In this document: positions 46,736 through 55,258 of the stretch, one piece after another
Layout: the number at the start of each line of letters is the position of its first letter
Position numbering within the stretch: the stretch's first letter is position 1
DNA from: Castellaniella sp034675905
Lineage (GTDB): Bacteria > Pseudomonadota > Gammaproteobacteria > Burkholderiales > Burkholderiaceae_B
Assembly (NCBI RefSeq): GCF_034675905.1
Contig: NZ_JAUCCV010000010.1
Span: 682,001 to 746,000, forward strand
Length of the DNA stretch: 64,000 bases
Reading direction: 5' to 3'
The notes under the pieces: model-generated
What the model was told of the DNA's origin: nothing
Databases searched by the model: none
The model's input: only the letters and a program-made list of their open reading frames with translations
Position numbers and translations under genes: made by a program

Positions 46736-49192
46736 ATGGACAAGGCGTACTCCCGTCGGCTGCTGGATCGATTGCGCCGCCGCCCCGTGCTCGAGGTCAC
46801 CCTGGCTTGTCTGGCTGTGCTGCTTTTGGCCCAGGCGCTGATCGGCGCCTTGAGCTTGTCGGCGCTCTACCGCCTGAATACTGACATGACGGCGGACCGG
46901 GTCGAGGTCGAGGTTCGCCAGATGGCAACCGGCATCGAAAACGGCTTGCGGCTGGGCAAGCCGCTGGCCCAGTACTTCGGTCTGTCTGATCTGTTGAATC
47001 AGCGTTTGGACAGCCTGCCGGATGCGCGCGGCGCAGCTGTCTTGCTGGCTGATGGACAGGTGGCTGCCGCGCAAGGCCAGCCCCTGCGCGATATCCAGGG
47101 ACTGGGGCGGGCGGTCACGCATCCGGCGTCTTTCTTGGCCGAGGGGCTGTCGCGTCGGGCCAATGGTGCGGTGGTTCATCGCAGCAGCCAAGGGATTGCC
47201 GTGGCGGTGCCGCTGCAGGGGGCCGAGGCGGCGACCGTGGGAGTCGCGGTGCTGGCTGTCGTGCCGGGTACATCGGCAGGCAGCGCCTACATCCTGAGAA
47301 ACCTTGCCGTTCTGTTCATCGTGACGCTGGTCGTCGGTCTGGGGCTGGCGGCTGCCTACAAGTTCGTGGTGCGCCCGGAGCAACTGGCCTCCGGCGGTTG
47401 GGCGCACTTCTTTCTGCCGCTGGTGGCCTTGATGCTGGCCCAGGGGCTGTATGCCGCACATACGATTCACACGTTCCGGGCGGTCTCGCTGGAAGTGACT
47501 CGCGATAATGCGCGTATCTTGGCGCAAGGCCTGCAGCAGGACCTGGATCGCGTGCTGGGTTATGGCATTGCCATCGATCATTTGCGTAATGTAGAGGCGC
47601 CGTTTTCCCGCCTGGCGGCGACATTCCCGGTGATTCGCTCCATCGACCTGCTGGATGCCTCGGGCAAGGTGATCAATCGCGCGGGCGGACGGGGAGCGTT
47701 GCCGCTCGATACATCGCCGCCCGCGTCCGACGAGATGATTTTGTCCCTGCCATTGGCGGTGGGGCAGGCGGTCCAGGGGCGGCTGGTATTGCATCTGGAT
47801 GATGCCGTGATCGCGGCAGGGGTGCGTGCCCGCGTCATTGATGCCTTGACGGTGGTGGCGGTCGCTCTGGTGGCCGCCATCGAGATGTTGCTGCTGTTGG
47901 CCCTCATGTTGCGGCGATCCGGGAAGGCGGTTGTGGACGGCGGGCAGGTGGGGCGGATCGCCCGGCCGGTCATGTTCGGTTTCCTATTCTCGTGGGCGCT
48001 GCCTTTGGGGTTTCTGCCGCTGTATGCGCGCAGCCTGCCCAGCGGCGGGCTGCCGCTGTCCGAAAATCTGTTGATGGCCTTGCCGATTTCCGTGGAAATG
48101 GGGTGTGGTCTGTTGACGGCGCTGCTGGCCGGCGGCATCACGGATCGGCGGGGCTGGCAGGCGCCGGTGCTGGCAGGTCTGGGTGTGTGCGGCCTGGGGT
48201 TTGCCGCTTGCGCATGGGCGCCGGACTTGCCCTGGTTCACGGCAGCCAGGGGTGTCGTGGGGCTGGGGTATGGCTTGACCTGGATGGGGTTGCAGGGCCT
48301 CATCGTGACCCGCAGCCCGGCCAATGCCCGCGGCCGCAACATGAGCAATGTGATTGCCGGCTTGTTTGCCGGCCACTTGGCCGGCGCCGCTGTCGGGGCC
48401 ATGTTGATGGAACAGCTGGGGTTCAGGGCCGTGTTTTTGGTGGCGGTCGTGATGCTGCTGCTGCCGCTGTCGGGGGTATTGATCCTGATGCGGCCCTATA
48501 TGGCGTCGCCGCGCGCCGTGGCTGCTGCCAAGGCGGTTGCGCCTGCCGTGCGCGCCCACCGCAGTTTGGCGTTGGCTCAGACCTTGCGCTTGGTATGCAC
48601 ACGGGATTTCGGCCTGCTGCTGCTGGGCAGCGTCATTCCCTTTTCCGTCGCCCAGGTGGGGCTGCTGTCCTATGCCTTGCCGCTTTATCTGGACGCCCAG
48701 GGGGCGGCGGCGTCCAGCGTGGGGCGGGTGCTCATGATCTATGGCTTGTGCGTGATCTATCTGGGGCCCATGATGGGGCGCATGGCGGATCGCTCCGTGA
48801 TCAAAAAACGGTGGATCGTCGCAGGAGGGGTGATCGGCAGCTTGGGGCTGATGGCCTTGTATTTGAATAGCGGCTTGCTGGCGGCTTCGTTGGCTGTGTT
48901 GCTGCTGGCCTTGGCGAGCTGCCTGAGCGGCGCGGCCCAGGCCCCATACATGCTGGCTTTGCCCGATGTCCAGCGCTATGGTGCGGCCGGAGCGACCAGT
49001 GTGCTGCGCGCGGCAGACAAGCTCGGGCAGATGGCGGGGCCGGTCGTGGTGGGCGTACTGTTCGGCGTGGCCGGCATGGGGACCGGTCTGGCGTTGACCG
49101 GCTTGATCTATCTGCTGGCGACGTTGCTGTTTCTGGCGTTTGCCCCCGTCAGCACAGCGGGGCAAACGGCACCCGAGCCGTCAAGCCAGTGA
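46736..49192 (+). CDS. MFS-type permease fused to an N-terminal membrane sensor region
   Basis: The protein (818 residues from ATG; a GTG two codons earlier, at 46730, is also possible) has two parts. Residues 1-390 hold four membrane helices enclosing two periplasmic segments of about 150 and 110 residues, like a sensory receptor. Residues about 395-805 are a 12-helix major facilitator domain (ITDRRGWQAPVLAG; GVVGLGYGLTWMGLQG; GRMADRSVIKKRW). It is divergent from the PP2C phosphatase and ends within the convergent alr gene (44-bp overlap). Ligand unknown. Confidence 0.82.
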   Translation: MDKAYSRRLLDRLRRRPVLEVTLACLAVLLLAQALIGALSLSALYRLNTDMTADRVEVEVRQMATGIENGLRLGKPLAQYFGLSDLLNQRLDSLPDARGAAVLLADGQVAAAQGQPLRDIQGLGRAVTHPASFLAEGLSRRANGAVVHRSSQGIAVAVPLQGAEAATVGVAVLAVVPGTSAGSAYILRNLAVLFIVTLVVGLGLAAAYKFVVRPEQLASGGWAHFFLPLVALMLAQGLYAAHTIHTFRAVSLEVTRDNARILAQGLQQDLDRVLGYGIAIDHLRNVEAPFSRLAATFPVIRSIDLLDASGKVINRAGGRGALPLDTSPPASDEMILSLPLAVGQAVQGRLVLHLDDAVIAAGVRARVIDALTVVAVALVAAIEMLLLLALMLRRSGKAVVDGGQVGRIARPVMFGFLFSWALPLGFLPLYARSLPSGGLPLSENLLMALPISVEMGCGLLTALLAGGITDRRGWQAPVLAGLGVCGLGFAACAWAPDLPWFTAARGVVGLGYGLTWMGLQGLIVTRSPANARGRNMSNVIAGLFAGHLAGAAVGAMLMEQLGFRAVFLVAVVMLLLPLSGVLILMRPYMASPRAVAAAKAVAPAVRAHRSLALAQTLRLVCTRDFGLLLLGSVIPFSVAQVGLLSYALPLYLDAQGAAASSVGRVLMIYGLCVIYLGPMMGRMADRSVIKKRWIVAGGVIGSLGLMALYLNSGLLAASLAVLLLALASCLSGAAQAPYMLALPDVQRYGAAGATSVLRAADKLGQMAGPVVVGVLFGVAGMGTGLALTGLIYLLATLLFLAFAPVSTAGQTAPEPSSQ

Positions 49193-50264
49193 GCAGTTCG
49201 GCGGCGATGGTCGTAGCCGATGCCGCCACCCGCTCGACGGGCAATTCCGCCCCCCATAGCGTGATGGGAGCGTCCAGCGCGATGTCGCCTGCATCTGTCA
49301 GATCGATCGCCAGCGCGTCCATGCTGGGACGGCCCAGCAGGCGGGTGAGGCGACCGGCCGCCAGCACCGGGGTGCCTGTCCCTGCGTGGCGCGGGTAGCC
49401 GTCGGCATAGCCGCAGCTGACCAACCCGATCCGCATGTCCCGTTCGGCCACAAAGGCGCCGCTGTATCCCAGGCTGGCGCCGGCCGGCAGGCGGTGGATG
49501 GCGCCCAGCCGGGCGATCAGCGTCATGGCGGCCCTCAGGCCCAGGTCCTGCCCCGTGATATCGGCCAGCGGGCTCACACCGTAGAGCGCGATGCCGGGGC
49601 GGATCCAGTCGGTTTGCGCCGCATGATCGGGCTGTTGCAGCAATGCGGCGGAATTACAGGTGGAAATGGGTCCTGGCAGACCGGCCACCACATGCTGGAA
49701 CCGGCGCAATGCTTCTGTGATGCCCTGGGGGGCTTCTGCCTGAGCGTAGTGGTTCAGATGGCCGGTGCCTGTCGTGCGGCCGCTGTCCTGCAATGCACGG
49801 GCCTGGCGGTGCGCTTGCGCATAAGCCTGGTCATCGAATCCCCCCATGCGGGTGTCTCCGGCGTAGCGCAGCCAGATCGCGGGGGGCATGGGAAGGGCGC
49901 CGTCCGCCAGCCAGCGAAGCTGGTCTTCGTGGCTGATGATCAGGTGCAAGTTCGGTAGCGTCAATGCCTGGATATCGCTCGCGCGCAGCAGCCCTGTGTG
50001 AACAAGAATAGGGCCCTTCCAGCCAGCCTGGTGGCAAGCATGGGCTTCGGAAAGAGTCTGGACGGTGACGCCGTCAGCCGCTTGCAGGCCGGGCATGACG
50101 TTGTTCAGGCCGTGCCCGTACGCATCGGCCTTGGCCGTCGCCCAGATGCGGGTAGCGCGGTGATTCAGGCGTCGCCGCAATTGCGAAAGGTTGTGCGCGA
50201 CAGCGGCGGCATCCACGAAGGCGCAGAGCCGGTCAGCGTGCTTGGGCAGGTGAAAGTCGGGCAT
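49149..50264 (-). CDS. alr: Alanine racemase
   Basis: A 371-residue fold-type III PLP enzyme making D-alanine for peptidoglycan. The PLP lysine is Lys45 in ATAKADAYGHG; the catalytic tyrosine is in the LGYSGAF segment, and RPGIALYG and SCGYADGYPR are typical. The C-terminal dimer domain is complete. It separates the two halves of the regulatory cluster and shows no feature linking it to secretion. Confidence 0.95.
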   Translation of the reverse strand: MPDFHLPKHADRLCAFVDAAAVAHNLSQLRRRLNHRATRIWATAKADAYGHGLNNVMPGLQAADGVTVQTLSEAHACHQAGWKGPILVHTGLLRASDIQALTLPNLHLIISHEDQLRWLADGALPMPPAIWLRYAGDTRMGGFDDQAYAQAHRQARALQDSGRTTGTGHLNHYAQAEAPQGITEALRRFQHVVAGLPGPISTCNSAALLQQPDHAAQTDWIRPGIALYGVSPLADITGQDLGLRAAMTLIARLGAIHRLPAGASLGYSGAFVAERDMRIGLVSCGYADGYPRHAGTGTPVLAAGRLTRLLGRPSMDALAIDLTDAGDIALDAPITLWGAELPVERVAASATTIAAELLTGLTARVPFAPLC

Positions 50265-50326
50265 GGGAGGTCCATGGAATTGGGCGGTTGCCCTGATTCA
50301 GTACCTGAACCTGCCTGACGGTTCCA

Positions 50327-50755
50327 TCAAGGGTGGTGCATGACCATGGTCAGACAATTCCAGCCGGATTGTCGCTGATAGCGCAATTCGTGCAGATAAT
50401 GCCGCATCAGGCGCACCCCGTGGCCGCCGGGCTTGGCTTCGTCCAGGCAGGCGACCAGCGCCGGAGGGTCTCCTGCCGTCGGGTCGTAGGGGCGTCCATT
50501 GTCGCGCAGCGTCAGGGTGATGGCGCCTTCCCGCACTTGGCAGGACACCGTGATGGCCGGTGAATCATCGGTCGCCTGCGGGTCGAAGGCATAGGACACG
50601 ACGTTGGTAAGGGCTTCGTCCAGGCAGAGCGTCAGACCGAAGGTCGTGCGAGGCGGCCATTCCTGCTGTTCTGCAATGGCCTCGAGCCATTCCAGCGCAT
50701 GCGGCACGGCCTGTGCGTCTGCATGCAGTTCAAGCATGTCGCGGCTGTCTGACAT
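50327..50755 (-). CDS. RsbW-like serine kinase / anti-sigma factor (BtrW-like)
   Basis: A 142-residue GHKL ATPase domain with N box DEALTNVVSYAF (Glu47, Asn51), G1 LRDNGRPYDP (85-91) and G2 GGHGVRLMRHY (110-120). Single-domain proteins of this kind phosphorylate a STAS anti-anti-sigma factor and sequester a sigma factor. In Bordetella BtrW binds BtrS and BtrV. With the BtrU-like phosphatase this makes half of a partner switch; no STAS protein or sigma factor gene is in the window. Confidence 0.85.
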   Translation of the reverse strand: MSDSRDMLELHADAQAVPHALEWLEAIAEQQEWPPRTTFGLTLCLDEALTNVVSYAFDPQATDDSPAITVSCQVREGAITLTLRDNGRPYDPTAGDPPALVACLDEAKPGGHGVRLMRHYLHELRYQRQSGWNCLTMVMHHP

Positions 50756-50788
50756 GGTGTCACCTGGGTAGGATGATCTGGAGAGAGT

Positions 50789-51301
50789 TCAGAGAGTTGC
50801 ATCCCCCCGGATGCGGGCGGCAAGGTCGGCGGCAGCCTGGGTCGAGGATACGCCGAAGGCCAGGATTCCCTGGTCCAGCGGACCTGTGATGCGGGGGGCC
50901 GCGACCAGTTCGCGGCCGATAATCAGAGCGAGCACGCCGCCGACGTTGTTGCGGCTGGCCGTGCTCAGCCGCTGAGCGCCGCTTTGAGTCAGGCGCAGTC
51001 CGACGAAAGGCTGCCCCTGGGAGTCGACCAGCGCCGCCGCGTCGGTCAGGTCATCGCGGACGATGATCGGGCGGGGTTGCAGGTAAAGCGTGCCTTCCGG
51101 CACCTGGACAGCGATCAGATCCGGGTCGGATCGTGACTGGGCCAGGTAGATGGCGACCGGTTGCACCTGCTGGGGCTGGGCAGCCGACTGGGCGGCCGGA
51201 TCGGACGTGTGGCGGGTGGTCGATGGCAGGTTCTGGCAGCCTGCCAGAACCAGTAGGGCAGCCAGCAGGGCTGGGGCAAAGATTCGGGGTGTCAGGCGCA
51301 T
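50789..51301 (-). CDS. Lipoprotein with a SecD-like domain
   Basis: The 170-residue protein has a lipoprotein signal (LLAALLVLAGC, lipidated Cys21) and a C-terminal domain resembling part of the SecD periplasmic region: VGLRLTQSGAQRLSTASRNNVGG, then LALIIGRELVAAPRI, then a final helix before ARIRGDATL. SecD itself is a much larger membrane protein, so this is a free-standing version on an outer or inner membrane anchor. It precedes the BtrW-like gene by 33 bp on the same strand. Confidence 0.75.
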   Translation of the reverse strand: MRLTPRIFAPALLAALLVLAGCQNLPSTTRHTSDPAAQSAAQPQQVQPVAIYLAQSRSDPDLIAVQVPEGTLYLQPRPIIVRDDLTDAAALVDSQGQPFVGLRLTQSGAQRLSTASRNNVGGVLALIIGRELVAAPRITGPLDQGILAFGVSSTQAAADLAARIRGDATL

Positions 51302-51425
51302 GGTGGGCAGTTCGGGTTGGACCCTGGAATTGTAGAAGGATAAACCATGAAAGCGCGATATGTCCGGCGCGGGAACTATCGGAATGCGCCTGGATGCAGG
51401 CGTAGACTATTCGGCGGCAAGCGGG

Positions 51426-51451
51426 GGAACCCTGGCAGGCGAATCGTTACT
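51426..51451 (+). promoter_or_regulatory. ECF-type promoter motif GGAAC-N15-GTTACT (SopB-like effector unit)
   Basis: GGAAC at 51426-51430 and GTTACT at 51446-51451 with exactly 15 bases between, 43 nt before the effector start. The same arrangement stands before the other two minus-strand secretion units. Confidence 0.78.
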
Positions 51452-51494
51452 GAGTGCATGCCGGGGCCTGGCGCCGGTATGAACGGAGAGAAGC

Positions 51495-54245
51495 ATGGTC
51501 ATCGGACTTAATAATTTCAGACAGGTGGGCGGCGGAACCTTTGAGCGGGAAATCCGCTTGAATCAGGGCAATGATCAGGTGCGCCAGAGCGGCGTGTCCC
51601 GGTTGGCGGCGCGCATCAGCGGATTCTTTACGACGCGCACCCCGCAGCAACGGGACCAGATCCGCGATGATCGTGTCCAGGTCAAACAGCAGTTCCTGAC
51701 GCTGCTCAGCCAGACCGAAGGGCGCGCCGGCGCGCAGCGGGCCCTGCAGGCGTGCGGTCTGCCGCGCGATTGGGCGACCAATGATCGACCCTTGACCAAT
51801 CATCAGGTCACGCGGATTTTGGACAAGTCCCAGGAATTGCGCCAGAACATCGTCCGGCACAACGAAGAGCGGCTGACGCTGGTGCTCAATGGGCTGGACG
51901 GCCCGGAAAGCCGGGATCTGCGGGCAGCCGTCTGCCGGGCGGTGCGCAATGACTCGCGCTTCGGCAATACGCCGCTGAGTCAGTTGGATGTCCGGGCCTT
52001 GCGTGCGCAGGCAGAAACGAATTTGCGCGACGTACACCAATCCCAGTGTCAGGAACGCTTCCCCGGCCTCAGCCAACTGGTGCTGCAGGCGCCGCAAGGC
52101 AGTCCCCTGGGCCAGCTGCCGTTGGCTCCCGCCACGTTGATCGGGGGGCTGAGGCAGTTGCCGACGCTAGGCGGCGCGGACCCGCAGCTGGTCGGCGAGA
52201 CATTGGATCGGATAGACCAGACAACTGAACTGCTGGGCCGTCAGGCCTGGAATCAAGACAGTCTGCGTGGCTTGTCTACGGAACTTGATCAACAGGAAAT
52301 AGATCTGCTGGTCGCGGGCCAGGATCTGGCTGCGCACTCGCTGGAGTGTCAGCAGGAACTGGACAGTTTGCAGGTCCAGCGCCAGGCGTTGGGCGGAGAC
52401 GAAGACCTCGACGCCCAGATCGAGGATCTTCAGCAGCAGAAGGATGTCTATGACGCCTTGGGCAAGGATCTGGATCATCAGGTCGAGCTGGTGCGCGCCA
52501 AGAGCGCGTTCGTCGAGGAGATGCGTCTGACAGATCCCCTGACGGACCGGTCGGTGAAGCATAGCAATCTGATCTGGGCCGAAGCGGGGCAGTCTCTGAT
52601 GGACCGGCTGGACGAGGGCATCGCTCGGGGTGAGCCGCCCTTGACTGAGGCGCAACAGGGCGCGTTGGCCCATGCGCAGCTCGAATGGACCAGCCTGTGC
52701 ATTGATCGTATGTCGGATTATCGGGTCAGCAGCCAGAACCCGGATGACCTTCAAAGCATTCCGGCGCCAAACAAGGACAATCAGGATACCCACCCCATCG
52801 TGGAGGGCAAACGCAATACGCTCGCTGCCTTGCGGAGCAAGCTTGAAGAGGTCGGCATCCCGAAGAAAACGCTGGATGCGCTCTTTTCCAAAGAGTCCCT
52901 GGGGCGCGCCGAGCGCCAAGCGCTGTCGGGCATCGGCACTTGGCAGCCGCTGAGCCGCGATATGGTGGTGATGCGCGATGGCGTGATGCGCACCTACACA
53001 AGCGAGATCGAGTCCGCGCAATTCATGGATCGCAGCCTGGGGGTGGATCTGGGCCATGGACGTAGCGGCGGCGTATCGGCCGGGGTGAGAGACAATGTCG
53101 AGCACGCCCGTAACCTGAAGGTCAGCCGCTTGAGAGATCCGGACGGGCAGGTCATGACGACGGTGGTGGGTCATGGCGTGCTGGACATGTGGGGTGTGGA
53201 TGATCCGCAGCTGCGTCAGCAGTCCAATCGGCAGGGCGCAAAAGAGGTGCTGGAAGTCGCTTTGTCCAGCAATGCGCGGCTGCGCGACGGCCTGACCGAT
53301 CCCAACCGCCCGCAGGGCGCCCCAGCGCCCAGGCTGGTGCATGTCAGCGTCAACCTGATCTCGCCCGATAGCGTGCGCGAAATGCTGCCGGGCCTGAAGG
53401 ACTACAAGGAAAAAACCTATACCTTCAATCAGTTCGAGGCCTTTGACGCCAATTCCGGTCCTGGCCAGGATTTGCGTGTTTTCAGTCCTCAGGGTCCCGA
53501 TGGCGGTCAGGTGGCGCAGGTCGATGTGGACACCATCACCTTTTCGTTCGGTATCAATGGCATTGCGACCGGGGCGATGCAGCACCTGATGTTCGGCGCC
53601 TGGGACAATGTCCATGAACACAATACGCGCAACATGGTCAAGCTGATCGGCGATCTGGGCGATGGCCGGTTCGGCGCCCGAGGCGCACGGCCTGGGGGGT
53701 TTGTCGGCGAGGCTTATGATCGCCTGCAGGGGCTCATTGATGATCAGAATACGGACCCCGCGCAGCGGCAGAACGCCGAAAACCTGATGGCGCAGCTGCG
53801 CGGTCAGACGGATCTGGTCCGCTCCATGTTCACAGAGGAAACCTTTCGCAAGGGCAATGGCGACACGGCGAAAATGGGACGTGAAATCCTGGTGCTGCAG
53901 GGTTTAGCGGAACAGGGCCTGGATCTGGCGGGGGTCACCGATCTGGCCGGCACCATGTCCAAAGGCTGCAAGAGCGATAAGGACCGTGGCGGCGTGACAG
54001 ACGTCGAGCTGAAGGCCAAGCTGATCCTGCGGGATCTGGGGGGCGAGATGAACCCCGATGAACGGCTGGAAGGGGACGATCAAGGCGTTTACTATACGGT
54101 AAGCTCCAGTTCCGGCCAGCTTGAGAATCAGCGCTGGAATACGGGTCTGTCCGGCAGCAAGGAAGCCGGACACCTGAAAGACCGTTTGCCTGATCCTGAG
54201 GTCCGCCAGTTTTTGTGTGGTCTGGGCAAATTCGCCAAGGCTTGA
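51495..54245 (+). CDS. Putative type III effector, SopB/IpgD-like phosphoinositide phosphatase
   Basis: The 916-residue protein has a P-loop CKSDKDRGG at residues 825-833 (Cx5R; Cys825, Arg831). It is followed by D-x-E-L-K-A-K and, further on, NTGLSGSKE, in the same order as SopB and IpgD (CKSGKDRTG ... NTG-x-x-G-x-K). GGFVGE upstream matches a further SopB block. SopB-type enzymes dephosphorylate PtdIns(4,5)P2 and related inositol phosphates in the host cell. Asp for Gly and Gly for Thr in the loop are departures that may alter activity. The N-terminal 200 residues resemble those of the 853-residue protein. Two chaperone genes follow. Start ATG at 51495 behind GGAGAG. Confidence 0.8.
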   Translation: MVIGLNNFRQVGGGTFEREIRLNQGNDQVRQSGVSRLAARISGFFTTRTPQQRDQIRDDRVQVKQQFLTLLSQTEGRAGAQRALQACGLPRDWATNDRPLTNHQVTRILDKSQELRQNIVRHNEERLTLVLNGLDGPESRDLRAAVCRAVRNDSRFGNTPLSQLDVRALRAQAETNLRDVHQSQCQERFPGLSQLVLQAPQGSPLGQLPLAPATLIGGLRQLPTLGGADPQLVGETLDRIDQTTELLGRQAWNQDSLRGLSTELDQQEIDLLVAGQDLAAHSLECQQELDSLQVQRQALGGDEDLDAQIEDLQQQKDVYDALGKDLDHQVELVRAKSAFVEEMRLTDPLTDRSVKHSNLIWAEAGQSLMDRLDEGIARGEPPLTEAQQGALAHAQLEWTSLCIDRMSDYRVSSQNPDDLQSIPAPNKDNQDTHPIVEGKRNTLAALRSKLEEVGIPKKTLDALFSKESLGRAERQALSGIGTWQPLSRDMVVMRDGVMRTYTSEIESAQFMDRSLGVDLGHGRSGGVSAGVRDNVEHARNLKVSRLRDPDGQVMTTVVGHGVLDMWGVDDPQLRQQSNRQGAKEVLEVALSSNARLRDGLTDPNRPQGAPAPRLVHVSVNLISPDSVREMLPGLKDYKEKTYTFNQFEAFDANSGPGQDLRVFSPQGPDGGQVAQVDVDTITFSFGINGIATGAMQHLMFGAWDNVHEHNTRNMVKLIGDLGDGRFGARGARPGGFVGEAYDRLQGLIDDQNTDPAQRQNAENLMAQLRGQTDLVRSMFTEETFRKGNGDTAKMGREILVLQGLAEQGLDLAGVTDLAGTMSKGCKSDKDRGGVTDVELKAKLILRDLGGEMNPDERLEGDDQGVYYTVSSSSGQLENQRWNTGLSGSKEAGHLKDRLPDPEVRQFLCGLGKFAKA

Positions 54246-54281
54246 TGCTGCACGACGCTAACACTGCTACCGGAGCAAAAT

Positions 54282-54773
54282 ATGTCTCTATCTTCCTATC
54301 AGGCCCTGATCGCCGAATTGGGCCAGTCGCTGGGCGACGCAGAGATGGCCGCGGGTGAAGACGGGTATCTGGGACTCGTGATCGATGCTCACGATATCCA
54401 CCTTCAATATGATGCCGACGAAGACCAGCTGGTGCTGTACGCCCGGCTGCAGGAAGCCGATGCAGACCGCCGCGACGCCATCTACGCCATGCTGCTGGCG
54501 GCCAATATCTTCTGGCAGGGCACGCGGGGGGCGACCTTCAGCGCCGATTTCGATACCGGCCGTATTTTCCTGGCCGACCGGCGTGGCTTGGCCGGTCTGG
54601 ATGCAGAGGCGCTGTCTGTGTGGATCGAGCGCTTTTCCAATGCGGCGGCTTACTGGCGTGAACGCATTGATGCGGCCAACGATGGCGGGCCGTTGCGCAC
54701 CGCCGGGGCCGACGTCCCCGCTCCCGGCGCGACGGGCTTGCCCGGGTTTCCGCCCGGGGGTTCCCTTGCCTGA
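54282..54773 (+). CDS. CesT-type secretion chaperone for the SopB-like protein
   Basis: A 163-residue acidic chaperone (about residues 1-125 folded, then a Pro/Gly tail). It shares RRDAIYAMLLAANIFW, GATFSADFDTGRIFLADRR and a final helix with W-R-E-R with the chaperone at 42866. It begins 36 bp after the effector stop and probably stabilises it, as SigE does for SopB. Confidence 0.82.
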   Translation: MSLSSYQALIAELGQSLGDAEMAAGEDGYLGLVIDAHDIHLQYDADEDQLVLYARLQEADADRRDAIYAMLLAANIFWQGTRGATFSADFDTGRIFLADRRGLAGLDAEALSVWIERFSNAAAYWRERIDAANDGGPLRTAGADVPAPGATGLPGFPPGGSLA

Positions 54774-54797
54774 TCCGTTCTGACCGCGCACCCGTCC

Positions 54798-55244
54798 GTG
54801 ACTGAAGACTCGACCTTCACCCGATTGTTGTCGGAATTGGGACAGATCCTTGGTATCGCACCGCTGGCCCCCTCTCAGGGGGTCTGTCAGTTGGTGTTCG
54901 ATGGCCGCCATGTCGTTCATTTGATGCATGCCGGCGCCCGCGATCTGGTGCTGCTGTCTTGTAGTCTGGACGGTCAGGGCATGGATGGTTCGCATGCCTT
55001 GCGCATGGCCCAGGCTGATTTCCTGCAGGCGGGAAATGGCGGCGTGATCCTGTGCGTGGCGCCCGATGGCCGGCCCTGCATGCAGCTGGCGCTTGCCCTG
55101 CGGGACTGCAGCGCCTCCGATCTGGAGACGGCTCTGGAGTCCTTGCTGAATCAGGCTGAGCGGTGGGCGGATAGCGCACCAGCAGACACCGCCGGCCCCG
55201 GCCGGCGGCCCGATGACCCCGCCTTGTTCCTGCAATCTGTCTGA
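54798..55244 (+). CDS. Second CesT-like chaperone
   Basis: A 148-residue protein from a GTG start (MTEDSTFTRLLSELGQILG). It is more divergent but keeps the layout: N-terminal helix, beta strands (VCQLVFDGRHVVHL; LVLLSCSLDG), an alpha helix and a final amphipathic helix (LETALESLLNQAERWAD). It shares the LLSELGQ-like opening with its neighbour. It may act as a heterodimer partner or serve another substrate. It ends 14 bp from the convergent sctF stop. Confidence 0.65.
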   Translation: MTEDSTFTRLLSELGQILGIAPLAPSQGVCQLVFDGRHVVHLMHAGARDLVLLSCSLDGQGMDGSHALRMAQADFLQAGNGGVILCVAPDGRPCMQLALALRDCSASDLETALESLLNQAERWADSAPADTAGPGRRPDDPALFLQSV

Positions 55245-55258
55245 CGATTAACGACGGT

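Noticed and set aside
47984..49165. 393-residue minus-strand frame opposite the MFS gene
   Set aside because: Its Gln/His/Arg-rich composition is typical of antisense reading of a membrane protein gene.
51351..51400. GGAAC at about 51382 as the effector promoter
   Set aside because: The sequence 15 bases downstream does not match GTTACT; the copy at 51426-51451 matches fully and is better placed.
52167..53621. 484-residue minus-strand frame inside the SopB-like gene
   Set aside because: It runs opposite a gene supported by motif, ribosome-binding site and chaperone context, and has no domain of its own.
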